Shown here piece after piece: positions 1 to 6,922 of a DNA stretch of 13,409 bases. This stretch comes from Comamonadaceae bacterium (GTDB lineage: Bacteria > Pseudomonadota > Gammaproteobacteria > Burkholderiales > Burkholderiaceae_C). The stretch is taken from the NCBI GenBank assembly GCA_013298415.1, contig JAAFHN010000023.1:1-13409 (forward strand), in the 5' to 3' direction. Every line of letters starts with the position of its first letter. The first letter of the stretch is position 1. Under the pieces are notes generated by a model. It saw only the letters and a list, made by a program, of their open reading frames with translations. It ran no database searches and was not told the DNA's origin. The position numbers were made by a program, and so were the translations under genes.

Positions 1-1803
1 GCCGTAAAGGAGAAACAAGAAGTTTTCTGGATCGGGATAATCGGCCAACCAACCCCACCAGAAAATTTGCTGCTTGCCTTTGAGCACCTTTTCTTGGAAC
101 TGGTTGTAGTCTGTCGCGCGGATGTCCAGTTGCACATCAATTTTCGCAAACTGCTTCACCATCCAATCCAGTTCGGCTTTCAATTCAGCGGTCGGTTGGC
201 GTTGATAGTCGTAGTTCAACACCAATGGCTTGCCTGTTTTGGCATCTCGCCCGCCAGGATATCCGGCTTCGGTGAGCAATTTCTTGGCTTCTTCGATGCT
301 GCGGCGCACCACTTTGCCATTCACCACTTTGTGCGTGACAGGGTTATGTCCTTCGACCGTGCCGTGTCTGCTGCCAAACAGTCCACCAGGCAAAGGGCCA
401 TGCGCAGCTTCGCCGGCTTTTTTGGGGAAGACTTTGCTGTAGCCTTCTTCCCAATCAATCACGATTGAAAGCGCCTGGCGCAGCTTGCGATTTCGTATTT
501 GTTGCTCAGGCGTATCACCTTTGCCAACGACAGGATCCATCCAATTGAAGCCCAAGTACCAATTGGAAATGTCTACGATGCGCGGAAATTTAAAGCCACG
601 TTCTTCATACAGTTTAGCAACTTCATTGCTGTCTTGCTGATACACCAAGAATTCATTACCCGTGTCTGGACGCTCCATTTCAGGTGTGTCCAAGTAGCCC
701 TGGATGAATTTGGATTCACGAGCAACAGGTTCTTTTTCCACATTGGAATAAGCCGTGTCGATGAAGGGCATCATCTTGCCGCAATCGGCCAAAAGCCCAG
801 CTGCTTTATCTTCAGGCATGCCTTCGCAAGGAAATGGGATTCCCCTGAAATGGGGATTGCGCTTCAGCACATGCTGGCGATCACGGTCGTACACCGTCAT
901 CATGTACGGCCCGGTGCCGAGCGGCCAAGTCACCAAGCTGAGCGCGTTGTGGCTCATGCCGGGCTGTGCGTAGAAGGCGTCGGCTTCCCAAGGAATCGGC
1001 GAAGTAAACGGCAGCGTGAGCCAATACTTCCACTGCGGGTACTTGCCCTTGATGCGGTAGCGCACCGTGTACTTGTCGAGCGCCACGGCCCCTTCGAGCG
1101 GGTATTTGCGAAAGTCCAAGAAGGGCTTGTCGGGGGAGTTGGCATCAATGCCTTTGCGGAGCTTTTCGTCTTCAACTTTGATGAGCTTTCCGTACTCTTT
1201 CAGACCGATCACGTATTCGCTGAAGATGCCGAAAATCGGCGCCTCGATGCGCGTCGTTGCCTGCCGCTTCATGGCGTACACGAAGTCTTCTGCCACCAGC
1301 TCCCTCGTGCCCTGGTGCTCAAAGTCGGAAGGCGCGCGCTTGGCCGCCACATCGCCGGCCTTCATGGCGTGGTAGCGGTAAGTGCCTTTTTCATCCATCG
1401 CAAGGGCCGGGTGAGGCTGAAACTTCACCCCTGGAATGATTTTGATGTCGTACACGCTCTCCGCAATCTGGTCTGCGGGTGCGTCGTCGGGCAGCGGCTG
1501 TCCAGCTTTGTCCAAGTATTTGGCGCGCGGCAGCTCGGCCGCCAATCGCGGCTGCAAGGTGTAGGGGCGCTTGAAGTAGTGGTAGTTGTAGAGCGTTTCG
1601 TAAATCTGAAACGTGAATTTGCTTTCTGGGTTGCTGTAGCTCGCCGTGGGATCCAAGTAGCGCGGGCTGCGCTCCTGGAAGGTGTCGAAAAGCGCGTTTT
1701 CAGCAGCCTTGCCTTCTGGATGCGGGTCGTTTGAGCAGGCCGTGAGGCACGCTGCAATTGCGGCAAAAAGCGCAATCGCAAGCCCATGTGCACCCCGCTT
1801 CAT
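1..1803 (-). CDS. Family 5 ABC solute-binding lipoprotein (peptide type), C-terminus cut off
   Basis: Reading leftward from the ATG at 1803, 601 codons stay open to the window edge, so the C-terminus is missing. The protein starts with a lipoprotein signal: K2 and R3, a hydrophobic core, then lipobox L-T-A-C with the lipidated cysteine at C23. The rest matches SBP_bac_5, the periplasmic peptide/oligopeptide-binding component of ABC importers: an 'IYETLYNY' segment near residue 65, 'ATRIEAPIFG'-like and 'GTGPYM' segments mid-protein, and 'WWGWLADYPDPENF' near the visible end. It carries the insert (C-E-G-M-P-E-D-K then G-L-L-A-D-C-G-K) that I associate with a long subfamily of over 700 residues, against about 530 for OppA or DppA. 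Its start overlaps the stop of the upstream MAPEG-family gene by ATGA, implying coupled translation. No permease or ATPase gene is visible; they could lie past the left edge. Family assignment is firm; the substrate is unknown. Confidence 0.9.
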   Translation of the reverse strand, partial: MKRGAHGLAIALFAAIAACLTACSNDPHPEGKAAENALFDTFQERSPRYLDPTASYSNPESKFTFQIYETLYNYHYFKRPYTLQPRLAAELPRAKYLDKAGQPLPDDAPADQIAESVYDIKIIPGVKFQPHPALAMDEKGTYRYHAMKAGDVAAKRAPSDFEHQGTRELVAEDFVYAMKRQATTRIEAPIFGIFSEYVIGLKEYGKLIKVEDEKLRKGIDANSPDKPFLDFRKYPLEGAVALDKYTVRYRIKGKYPQWKYWLTLPFTSPIPWEADAFYAQPGMSHNALSLVTWPLGTGPYMMTVYDRDRQHVLKRNPHFRGIPFPCEGMPEDKAAGLLADCGKMMPFIDTAYSNVEKEPVARESKFIQGYLDTPEMERPDTGNEFLVYQQDSNEVAKLYEERGFKFPRIVDISNWYLGFNWMDPVVGKGDTPEQQIRNRKLRQALSIVIDWEEGYSKVFPKKAGEAAHGPLPGGLFGSRHGTVEGHNPVTHKVVNGKVVRRSIEEAKKLLTEAGYPGGRDAKTGKPLVLNYDYQRQPTAELKAELDWMVKQFAKIDVQLDIRATDYNQFQEKVLKGKQQIFWWGWLADYPDPENFLFLLYG

Positions 1804-2207
1804 CGCCACATCCCTGCGAGCAATATGCCGATGTTGACCACCAGGGCAAAAATCCAGATCGCGGACCGCAGCTTGGGCACGTCGGCCAGGTACGCAAACA
1901 CGTAGCAGGCCCTGAGCATCAGCCAAAAAAACGCGAGCAAGTCGAGCACCGCCTGATTGACTTTCAGCTGGTGCGCGATGATCACAGCCGCGAAAAAGAA
2001 GGGCAGCGCTTCAAAGGTGTTGGCTTGCGCCGCATTGGCTCGGGCGCGAAAACCGGTTTGCCTGGACCACCAAGTCCGGGGATCGTGGTTGTCGAAGCCG
2101 CCATCGCGCCGAGGGGTGTTGAACATGCCCCACTTCCCGATGCCCGCACAAGCGATGGGCAAGAGCGCGGCAAAAAGCACGCAAAAGTACGCTAGCGTCA
2201 TTCTCAT
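1800..2207 (-). CDS. MAPEG-family integral membrane protein
   Basis: This 135-residue protein has about four hydrophobic helices (near residues 4-24, 67-80, 85-108 and 115-132). It carries the MAPEG signature R-A-x-x-A-x-x-N-x-F-E at residues 56-66, followed by a second conserved stretch, Y-V-F-A-Y-L-A-D-V-P-x-L-R-S, at 102-115. MAPEG proteins include microsomal glutathione transferases and leukotriene C4 synthase; the bacterial members of this length are mostly uncharacterised. I chose the ATG at 2207 because an AGAGGA ribosome site lies five bases upstream (plus-strand bases 2213-2218); the Met at codon 3 is a weaker alternative. The stop overlaps the start of the solute-binding lipoprotein gene by four bases. 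Pairing a MAPEG protein with a peptide-binding lipoprotein gives no obvious shared function. The family call is secure; the biochemical role is not. Confidence 0.88.
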   Translation of the reverse strand: MRMTLAYFCVLFAALLPIACAGIGKWGMFNTPRRDGGFDNHDPRTWWSRQTGFRARANAAQANTFEALPFFFAAVIIAHQLKVNQAVLDLLAFFWLMLRACYVFAYLADVPKLRSAIWIFALVVNIGILLAGMWR

Positions 2208-2481
2208 GTGGATCCTCTGTCAGGGCGCTCGCACCTCGTGGGTGTAGGCCGTGCTTCTCCTGCGCCCCCGTGAGCGCTGCGGCAATGATAGCGCTTGGAA
2301 GTTTGCCAACTCGTCCTCGCTCGCAAGTGCCTCAGTATCGACGCAGCGACCAGATGTGTCGCAGCCGCTACCGCTTGCGAGGGCTCGCGGCGATCCAGCC
2401 CATGCTGAGCGGACACTTGACGGATGCCGCACCATCGCTTTCGCGTCCGCGCCACGATCCAGCGCAGTCCCGCAAAAAAAG

Positions 2482-2511
2482 CTGCGACTGTAAGCGCGTC
2501 TCTTCTATATT
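2482..2511 (+). promoter_or_regulatory. Candidate sigma-70 promoter of the secretin operon
   Basis: TATATT at 2506-2511 is a good -10 hexamer in an otherwise GC-rich region. CTGCGA at 2482-2487 is a weak -35 (three of six consensus bases) with an 18-base spacer. Initiation about seven bases downstream would give a leader of roughly 30 bases before the ATG at 2550. The weak -35 suggests that an activator may be needed. Confidence 0.4.
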
Positions 2512-2534
2512 CCTGTGATTGAGATTTGCTTCAC

Positions 2535-2538
2535 AGGA
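2535..2538 (+). promoter_or_regulatory. Ribosome-binding site deciding the secretin start
   Basis: AGGA lies 11 bases before the ATG at 2550, a rather long spacing. A TTG at 2526 is in frame upstream but has no ribosome site. Starting there would also add eight residues ahead of an already complete signal peptide, so the ATG is preferred. Confidence 0.5.
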
Positions 2539-2549
2539 ACTGCCTTGCC

Positions 2550-5500
2550 ATGAATCGTTTTGATCTTGCAACGCTACCGCTTCGCCGCGCCCAGTTGGCC
2601 CCGGCACTGCGACGAGCCGTGTCCCTCGCGTTGATCGTGACCATGCTAACGCCGCATGCAGCAGGTTGGGCGCAGGGCTTCGGCGCACCCTCCGCCCCTG
2701 GCTTTGCGGCTCCCTCCTCCCCGCCGAGCGCCCCGCCTGCCATGCCGGGCTTCGGCGCGCCCCCGAGCTCGCCCTTTGGCAGTGCGCCTGCCCCCTCCGG
2801 TTTCGGCAACCCAGCCCCCGCACCCGTTGCCGACCCGGCGGAAGTGCGCAGCCCCAGTGAACGAGCTTTTTCTGTTGGGCGCGTGCTGGCGCAAGACAGC
2901 CGCCAACTGCTGGCAGATTTGGCAGAGCATCTGGTCCGCACGCAAGGCTTTGCCGTGATCGGGAGCTCCGTGTCCAACGAAGCGGACGACGACAGCATTG
3001 CCGCAGACCGCAGCCGCGACGCCATCGATGTAGAGCGCGCGCAAACGGGCACCATCACCTTGGTTCGCGCCGCTACCGGGCAACGACAGCTGGTCTCACT
3101 CACACTCAGCAGGCCGCCGCGCCGCCTTGCCACCCTCGTGGTGCAAGGCCAAGCACATCCCCTCGGTCAGCCCGAGCAGCTCACGCCACTCGCGCAAATC
3201 ACAGATGGCAGCTTGGTCCGCAGCCTTCGCACCGCGCTCGCCGAGCGCAGGCGCGTGACAGGCGCGCTCGCTCTGGGCGAGCTTGACTCCCGCACCATCG
3301 AGTTGAGCTACGTGGATGCCGATGCCGCCATCTTCGCGCTTCGCTCGATGGGCTTCACTGCCATCACCGATTCAGAAGGCGTGAGCACTGACACCTCGTT
3401 CAAGGGCGATGACGACACGGATCGCCCGGCTGCGCCAGGGTCTCCTCCCGCGCAGACAGGCGGGCAAAGCGGCTTCGGTGGGAGCTTTGGCGGCAGCTCG
3501 TTCGGAGGCAGCGCTGCTGGCGGTAGCTCGTTCGGATCGAGTTCCGGCAGCGGGTTCGGCGGCGGCTTCGGGTCAAACGCTTCCGGCTCCTTTGGCGGGA
3601 GCGCGGGCGGTGCCGCTGCGGGCTCTCGCATGCAGGCACTGCGCAACCTGCCCTCTTCTGTGAACTTGGATCGCCTGCCGCTCATCATCAAACTGCCTGC
3701 GGCAGACCTGCGCACGACAGGCTTGGTGGGCGCAGAGGTATCCGCTGGCGGCGGCGGTGGCTCAAACCTCCAGCGCGACTCCCTCGGCTTGACCGTGGTG
3801 CCCAGCGCCGCCAACCAATTGCCTGAAACCGTGGCAGGCCCTGCCACGCAACTGCTCGTGCTCTATCACCCCTCCTACCCAGGTCAGCTGGAGCGGGTGC
3901 GGCGGGCAGTCAACCAAGTGATCGACAAGCCTGCGAGACAGGTCTACGTCGAAGGCCTCGTGATCGAGATCAGTGAAGCAGGATTGCGCGAACTCGGCGT
4001 GCAGTGGGGGGCGTCCAAAGACAACCGATCCATCCAGCTCGGTGCCGCCCAACAGCTCAGCCCGGGTGACTTCACTTTCACCTTCGGAAGAGACACGACG
4101 AAATTCATCTCTCCCACAGAAATCAAAAACCGGATCAACGCAGTGGTGGCCAAGAACCAAGCAGAGGTGCTGTCCCGGCCATCGGTCATCACCTTGGACA
4201 ACCGCCAAGCCACGATCCGCGTGGGCACCGATATCCCCATTTCCACCTCGCGCGACACCGGAACCGGATCGGGCGGGCGTGTGGCCTTTTCTTTCCAGTA
4301 CATCCCGACTGGCATTTTGCTGAACGTGCGGCCGCGCATCAGCGAAGACAACAGCGAAATCAGCCTGCAAGTAGACGCCACAGTGTCGGCGACGGTGCCC
4401 AACCAAGACTTGCAAGTCATCGATCCCACCACAAAGCTGGTGCTGGCCTCGGCCCCGTCGATTTCCACGCGGCGCGTGCAAACCTATGCGCGGATCCGCA
4501 ACAGCTTTCCCCTCATCATCGGGGGCCTGGTCAGCCGCAGCTCCACCGGACAGGACGAAAAAGTACCCGGCCTAGGCGAAACCCCAGTGCTGGGCAAACT
4601 CTTTGGCCGCGAAGCCAAGCGCGGGGAAAAGCGCGAAGTCGTGATCGTTCTGATTCCATCCATCGTCACGGAAAACTTCCGCGAAACCAAGGCGCAGTAC
4701 CCCAAAGACGACGAGCGCTTTGACTTGCGCGGCACCGACTTGATGCGCGAGCACTACCGACTTCGCGCCGAAGACCTGCAAGACAGCCAATACATCCGCA
4801 CCAACCGGCGCTTCTTGGCCTACCGGGAAGCAGCCAATGCCGCCATCAAGGCTCGCCCAGAGTTGGCAAGCAAGGCCCCGTTTTCACTCTTCCAAGGCGA
4901 CCGGGTACCCGGTGAGTTCACGTTTGTCACAGGCATGATGTACCGCACCTTGCAAACGCTGAGCGCCAAGGAGTCCATCCTGTCTGGCCGCATGTTCTTC
5001 TTCGAGCGCGCGCAAGACAAGACGCAGCGCCCCGTGACGATGGACGAAGTGTTGGCGCGCTACGGCGACGGCAGCAGCCCGGCAAGCTTTTTCGAGCGCA
5101 ACCCCGGAAAGGCATTGAGTTTGACCTTCAGGCTCGCACGCCAATCCACCGATCCGGGCGACATGTTTGCCGAGCCCGTGCCGGAAATTGCCCTGATCCC
5201 CTGCGCAAATCGAATGGAGTGGTCGCGCTTGCTGTGGCAGCTCAATCAACCCAGCTCTGGCGTGTCGCGCTTCACGGTGCTGATCCACGATCCCAGCGAT
5301 TTGGACAGATTGCGCGTGGCTTTCGCCACCAAAAACACGGTGCTCAACAACGGCTTGGAACGCGCCATGGTTTTCAACAACTGGCTACCCGGAAAGCTCG
5401 TGCACTTGCAAGAAGCTTCGCCAAATTGGAGCCGCTTACTGGAAGCCACCGTGGCGCGCTACTTTTTCATCGGCGAGCATGCTTATTCGTCTTTCATTGC

Positions 5501-5588
5501 CCAGCACGAGGCCGCGATGTCGGACCTTGCTGCGGCTCTGAAGGCGGAAGACATTGCGCCGCTCGTGAAACACATCACCCTACCCTGA
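2550..5588 (+). CDS. Outer-membrane secretin (GspD/PilQ/MshL superfamily) with long C-terminal extension
   Basis: A 1012-residue protein expected to form the ring-shaped outer-membrane channel of type II/III secretion or type IV pilus-like machines. It has a long arginine-rich n-region and a hydrophobic core (about residues 23-34), with likely signal cleavage after the Ala-Gln near 41-42. A Pro/Gly/Ala segment with GFG motifs follows (43-93), then secretin N-type regions; 'ELSYVDADAAIFALRSMGF' (251-269) resembles one. A Gly/Ser/Phe linker spans 308-357, and an N-domain leads into 'KPARQVYVEGLVIEI' (460-474). The secretin core is unmistakable: 'SRPSVITLDNRQATI' (542-556), 'IPTGILLNVRPRI' (585-597) and the signature 'VPGLGETPVLGKLF' (672-685), ending near 'EVVIVLIPSIV' (696-706). 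Secretins usually stop soon after this; here about 300 more residues (714-1012) match nothing I know. The Gly/Ser insertion recalls the MshL/PilN secretins. It heads an eight-gene operon, but no secretion ATPase, platform protein or pilin is visible. Confidence 0.93.
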   Translation: MNRFDLATLPLRRAQLAPALRRAVSLALIVTMLTPHAAGWAQGFGAPSAPGFAAPSSPPSAPPAMPGFGAPPSSPFGSAPAPSGFGNPAPAPVADPAEVRSPSERAFSVGRVLAQDSRQLLADLAEHLVRTQGFAVIGSSVSNEADDDSIAADRSRDAIDVERAQTGTITLVRAATGQRQLVSLTLSRPPRRLATLVVQGQAHPLGQPEQLTPLAQITDGSLVRSLRTALAERRRVTGALALGELDSRTIELSYVDADAAIFALRSMGFTAITDSEGVSTDTSFKGDDDTDRPAAPGSPPAQTGGQSGFGGSFGGSSFGGSAAGGSSFGSSSGSGFGGGFGSNASGSFGGSAGGAAAGSRMQALRNLPSSVNLDRLPLIIKLPAADLRTTGLVGAEVSAGGGGGSNLQRDSLGLTVVPSAANQLPETVAGPATQLLVLYHPSYPGQLERVRRAVNQVIDKPARQVYVEGLVIEISEAGLRELGVQWGASKDNRSIQLGAAQQLSPGDFTFTFGRDTTKFISPTEIKNRINAVVAKNQAEVLSRPSVITLDNRQATIRVGTDIPISTSRDTGTGSGGRVAFSFQYIPTGILLNVRPRISEDNSEISLQVDATVSATVPNQDLQVIDPTTKLVLASAPSISTRRVQTYARIRNSFPLIIGGLVSRSSTGQDEKVPGLGETPVLGKLFGREAKRGEKREVVIVLIPSIVTENFRETKAQYPKDDERFDLRGTDLMREHYRLRAEDLQDSQYIRTNRRFLAYREAANAAIKARPELASKAPFSLFQGDRVPGEFTFVTGMMYRTLQTLSAKESILSGRMFFFERAQDKTQRPVTMDEVLARYGDGSSPASFFERNPGKALSLTFRLARQSTDPGDMFAEPVPEIALIPCANRMEWSRLLWQLNQPSSGVSRFTVLIHDPSDLDRLRVAFATKNTVLNNGLERAMVFNNWLPGKLVHLQEASPNWSRLLEATVARYFFIGEHAYSSFIAQHEAAMSDLAAALKAEDIAPLVKHITLP
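2676..2828 (+). repeat. Coding repeat: Pro/Gly/Ala segment with GFG motifs in the secretin
   Basis: Residues 43-93 of the secretin, just after the predicted signal peptide, repeat short units such as GFGAP, PGFAAP and SGFGNP. The segment is almost free of charged residues and is probably disordered. It would tether the first periplasmic domain to the mature N-terminus. Confidence 0.7.
3471..3620 (+). repeat. Coding repeat: FGGS-type linker in the secretin
   Basis: Residues 308-357 consist almost only of Gly, Ser, Phe and Ala in imperfect units (GFGGS, SFGGS, SSFGS, GFGGGFGS). A similar Gly/Ser-rich insertion is known in the N-terminal domain of MshL- and R64 PilN-type secretins. Its length may vary between strains through repeat slippage (inference). 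Confidence 0.75.
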
Positions 5589-5601
5589 ACCGGATCCGAC
5601 T

Positions 5602-6228
5602 ATGAACCCGAGACTGCCCACCCAAATCGGAGGCCGCAAGGTCGTCCTCGAGCCCCTGTCTCCGTTTCATATTCAGGGCTTGACCGAAAGCTGCACGGGC
5701 GAGCAGGCGTGGGAGAAGGTGTGGTCGCACTTGATGGACTCCCACTTGTACCGCGATGGTGGCATCCCACTCGTGGTTCACATGTTTTTGGAGCGCCAGC
5801 GCGCGGGCTCAGACATGCCGTTTGCGATCATCTTGCCTGCTCAAAGCCCAGGTATGAAAGCAGTCACCATCGGCATCACCCGCTTCTTGGAGATTGAGTG
5901 GGCCAACGATTGCGTGGAGATCGGCACCCTGATTGGCCTCAACCACCAGGGCAAAGGCGTCAATCTCGATAGCAAACTTGCAATGCTGAATCTCGCGTTC
6001 GAGCACTTTCAGATGGAACGCGTTCAGTTCAAAGTTGATGTGCTCAACCAACGCTCGCTCAAGGCCATGGAAAACATGGGCGCCAAGCGAGAAGGCGAGC
6101 TGCGCAGACATTTGAAAATGGCCGATGGGCGTTACCGCACCTCCATCATGTTCAGCATCTTGCGCGAAGACTGGCCCAGCGTGCGCACGCAAATCGAAAC
6201 CACATTGGATTCGCATGGCATCGATTGA
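5602..6228 (+). CDS. GNAT-family N-acetyltransferase, RimJ/RimL-like
   Basis: A 208-residue cytoplasmic protein of the GNAT superfamily, which transfers acetyl from acetyl-CoA to an amine. The acetyl-CoA loop is visible as 'NHQGKGVN' (114-121), where Q116-G117-K-G119 stands for the Q/R-x-x-G-x-G/A motif. After it come 'LAFEHFQMERVQFKV' (131-145) and 'LNQRSLKAMENMGAKREG' (148-165), the arrangement typical of RimJ/RimL ribosomal-protein acetyltransferases and the Acetyltransf_3 group, and an 'RYRTSIMFSI' strand (178-187). It starts 13 bases after the secretin stop, with only a weak GGAT ribosome site, so translation is probably coupled. Its last 14 bases overlap the next gene. The substrate cannot be read from sequence; modification of an operon product or of a small molecule handled by the MFS protein is possible (inference). 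Family call is firm. Confidence 0.88.
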   Translation: MNPRLPTQIGGRKVVLEPLSPFHIQGLTESCTGEQAWEKVWSHLMDSHLYRDGGIPLVVHMFLERQRAGSDMPFAIILPAQSPGMKAVTIGITRFLEIEWANDCVEIGTLIGLNHQGKGVNLDSKLAMLNLAFEHFQMERVQFKVDVLNQRSLKAMENMGAKREGELRRHLKMADGRYRTSIMFSILREDWPSVRTQIETTLDSHGID

Positions 6229-6922
6229 CCGTCGCTTGCTTTGGCTGAGTGTGCTGATTTGCGGGATCGCCTGCGTACTGGCGTTTTTGATGGCGAGCTA
6301 CAAAGTGGAGCAGTCCGCACGCGCAGTGCTGGCAGACCGGGTCAAGCTCATCCTCGCCCAAGTGGAGAAAGTGGCAGAAAACAACATCGCGCTCGGCATC
6401 ACGCCTGAAGAAATGCGCACGCTCGCCAGCGTGCTTCAGCGCCAGGTGGCAAGTGACGGATCGATTGCCGCGCTGGATCTCTACGCACGGACCGGTCGGA
6501 TTCTCCACTCCTCGGACGATTCGCGGGTGGGCAAGACCGTCCACGCATCGGCGTTGTGCACGGACGGCTTGCGTGAGCGATTCTTGACGCTGTCCTATGC
6601 GAGCAGCATTCGGGTCGTACGCAGCGTGACCAACAGCTTTGATGTGGTGGAAGCCTGCTTGGGGGCTGACATCGACGCGAAACCGTTGCGAGCTGCGGCG
6701 GAGCAGGCGCGGTGGCAGCTGGGCATGGCCTGCGTGCTCGCATGGTTGCTGGGCGCGGCTGCGATGTTTTGGGGGCTTCGCCGGGGGGTGAAGGCGTACT
6801 TTTCGCAAATTGAAGCCGCATGCAGTCCCGCTCAGCCCCAAGAGCATGGCCAAACAGGGCGCTGGCGTGATTTCTTATCCCCCGTGCTCGGCTCGCGCAC
6901 CCCAGGTTTGACAGCCCCATGA
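6215..6922 (+). CDS. Two-helix membrane protein with periplasmic sensor-like (Cache-type) domain
   Basis: A 235-residue protein with a helix at about 8-27, an exported region of about 140 residues, a second helix at about 168-188 and a cytoplasmic tail of under 50 residues. The layout (N-terminal anchor, long helix 'VEQSARAVLADRVKLILAQV' from 31, mixed core, second helix) is that of a single Cache/PAS-like extracellular sensor, but no HAMP, kinase, cyclase or other output domain follows. Two periplasmic cysteines, C115 and C148, could form a disulphide. I chose the ATG at 6215, which overlaps the acetyltransferase gene by 14 bases; frames further upstream would only add out-of-frame acetyltransferase sequence. 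The stop overlaps the next start (ATGA at 6919). The sensor region resembles the N-terminal module of the adjacent MFS protein, so the two may have arisen by duplication and may act as partners. I do not recognise a named family. Confidence 0.72.
   Translation: MASIDRRLLWLSVLICGIACVLAFLMASYKVEQSARAVLADRVKLILAQVEKVAENNIALGITPEEMRTLASVLQRQVASDGSIAALDLYARTGRILHSSDDSRVGKTVHASALCTDGLRERFLTLSYASSIRVVRSVTNSFDVVEACLGADIDAKPLRAAAEQARWQLGMACVLAWLLGAAAMFWGLRRGVKAYFSQIEAACSPAQPQEHGQTGRWRDFLSPVLGSRTPGLTAP

Larger units (their letters stand above)
2208..2549. other. Divergent intergenic region holding the promoters of both units
   Basis: This 342-base gap separates two divergent units, so it should hold both promoters. 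Open frames inside it encode Arg/Ser/Pro-rich sequences with no family resemblance and no ribosome site, so I see no gene. The right end carries a plausible sigma-70 promoter for the secretin operon, listed separately. Toward the minus-strand unit a TATCAT -10-like hexamer (plus bases 2285-2290) is present, but no good -35 lies at proper spacing. An 8-base inverted repeat (CTCGCAAG at 2320-2327, CTTGCGAG at 2374-2381) encloses a smaller GCGAC/GTCGC hairpin (2346-2362), and a short dyad TTGG-N7-CCAA lies at 2295-2309. Any of these could be operator sites, for example for the AraC-type regulator of the operon, but that is inference. Confidence 0.6.

Noticed and set aside
499..1734. A 411-codon plus-strand open frame
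   Set aside because: It is antisense to the solute-binding lipoprotein gene, has a His/Val/Arg-rich composition without any family resemblance, and no ribosome site. The minus-strand frame gives a clear lipoprotein.
2204..2493. Small open frames on both strands in the divergent gap
   Set aside because: No ribosome sites, Arg/Ser-rich composition typical of non-coding GC-rich DNA, and overlap with the expected promoter regions.
2526..2549. TTG at 2526 as the secretin start
   Set aside because: No ribosome site precedes it; the AGGA at 2535 serves the ATG at 2550, which begins a normal signal peptide.
3762..4481. A 239-codon minus-strand open frame
   Set aside because: It lies opposite the most conserved part of the secretin and reads as the usual antisense frame of a GC-rich gene.
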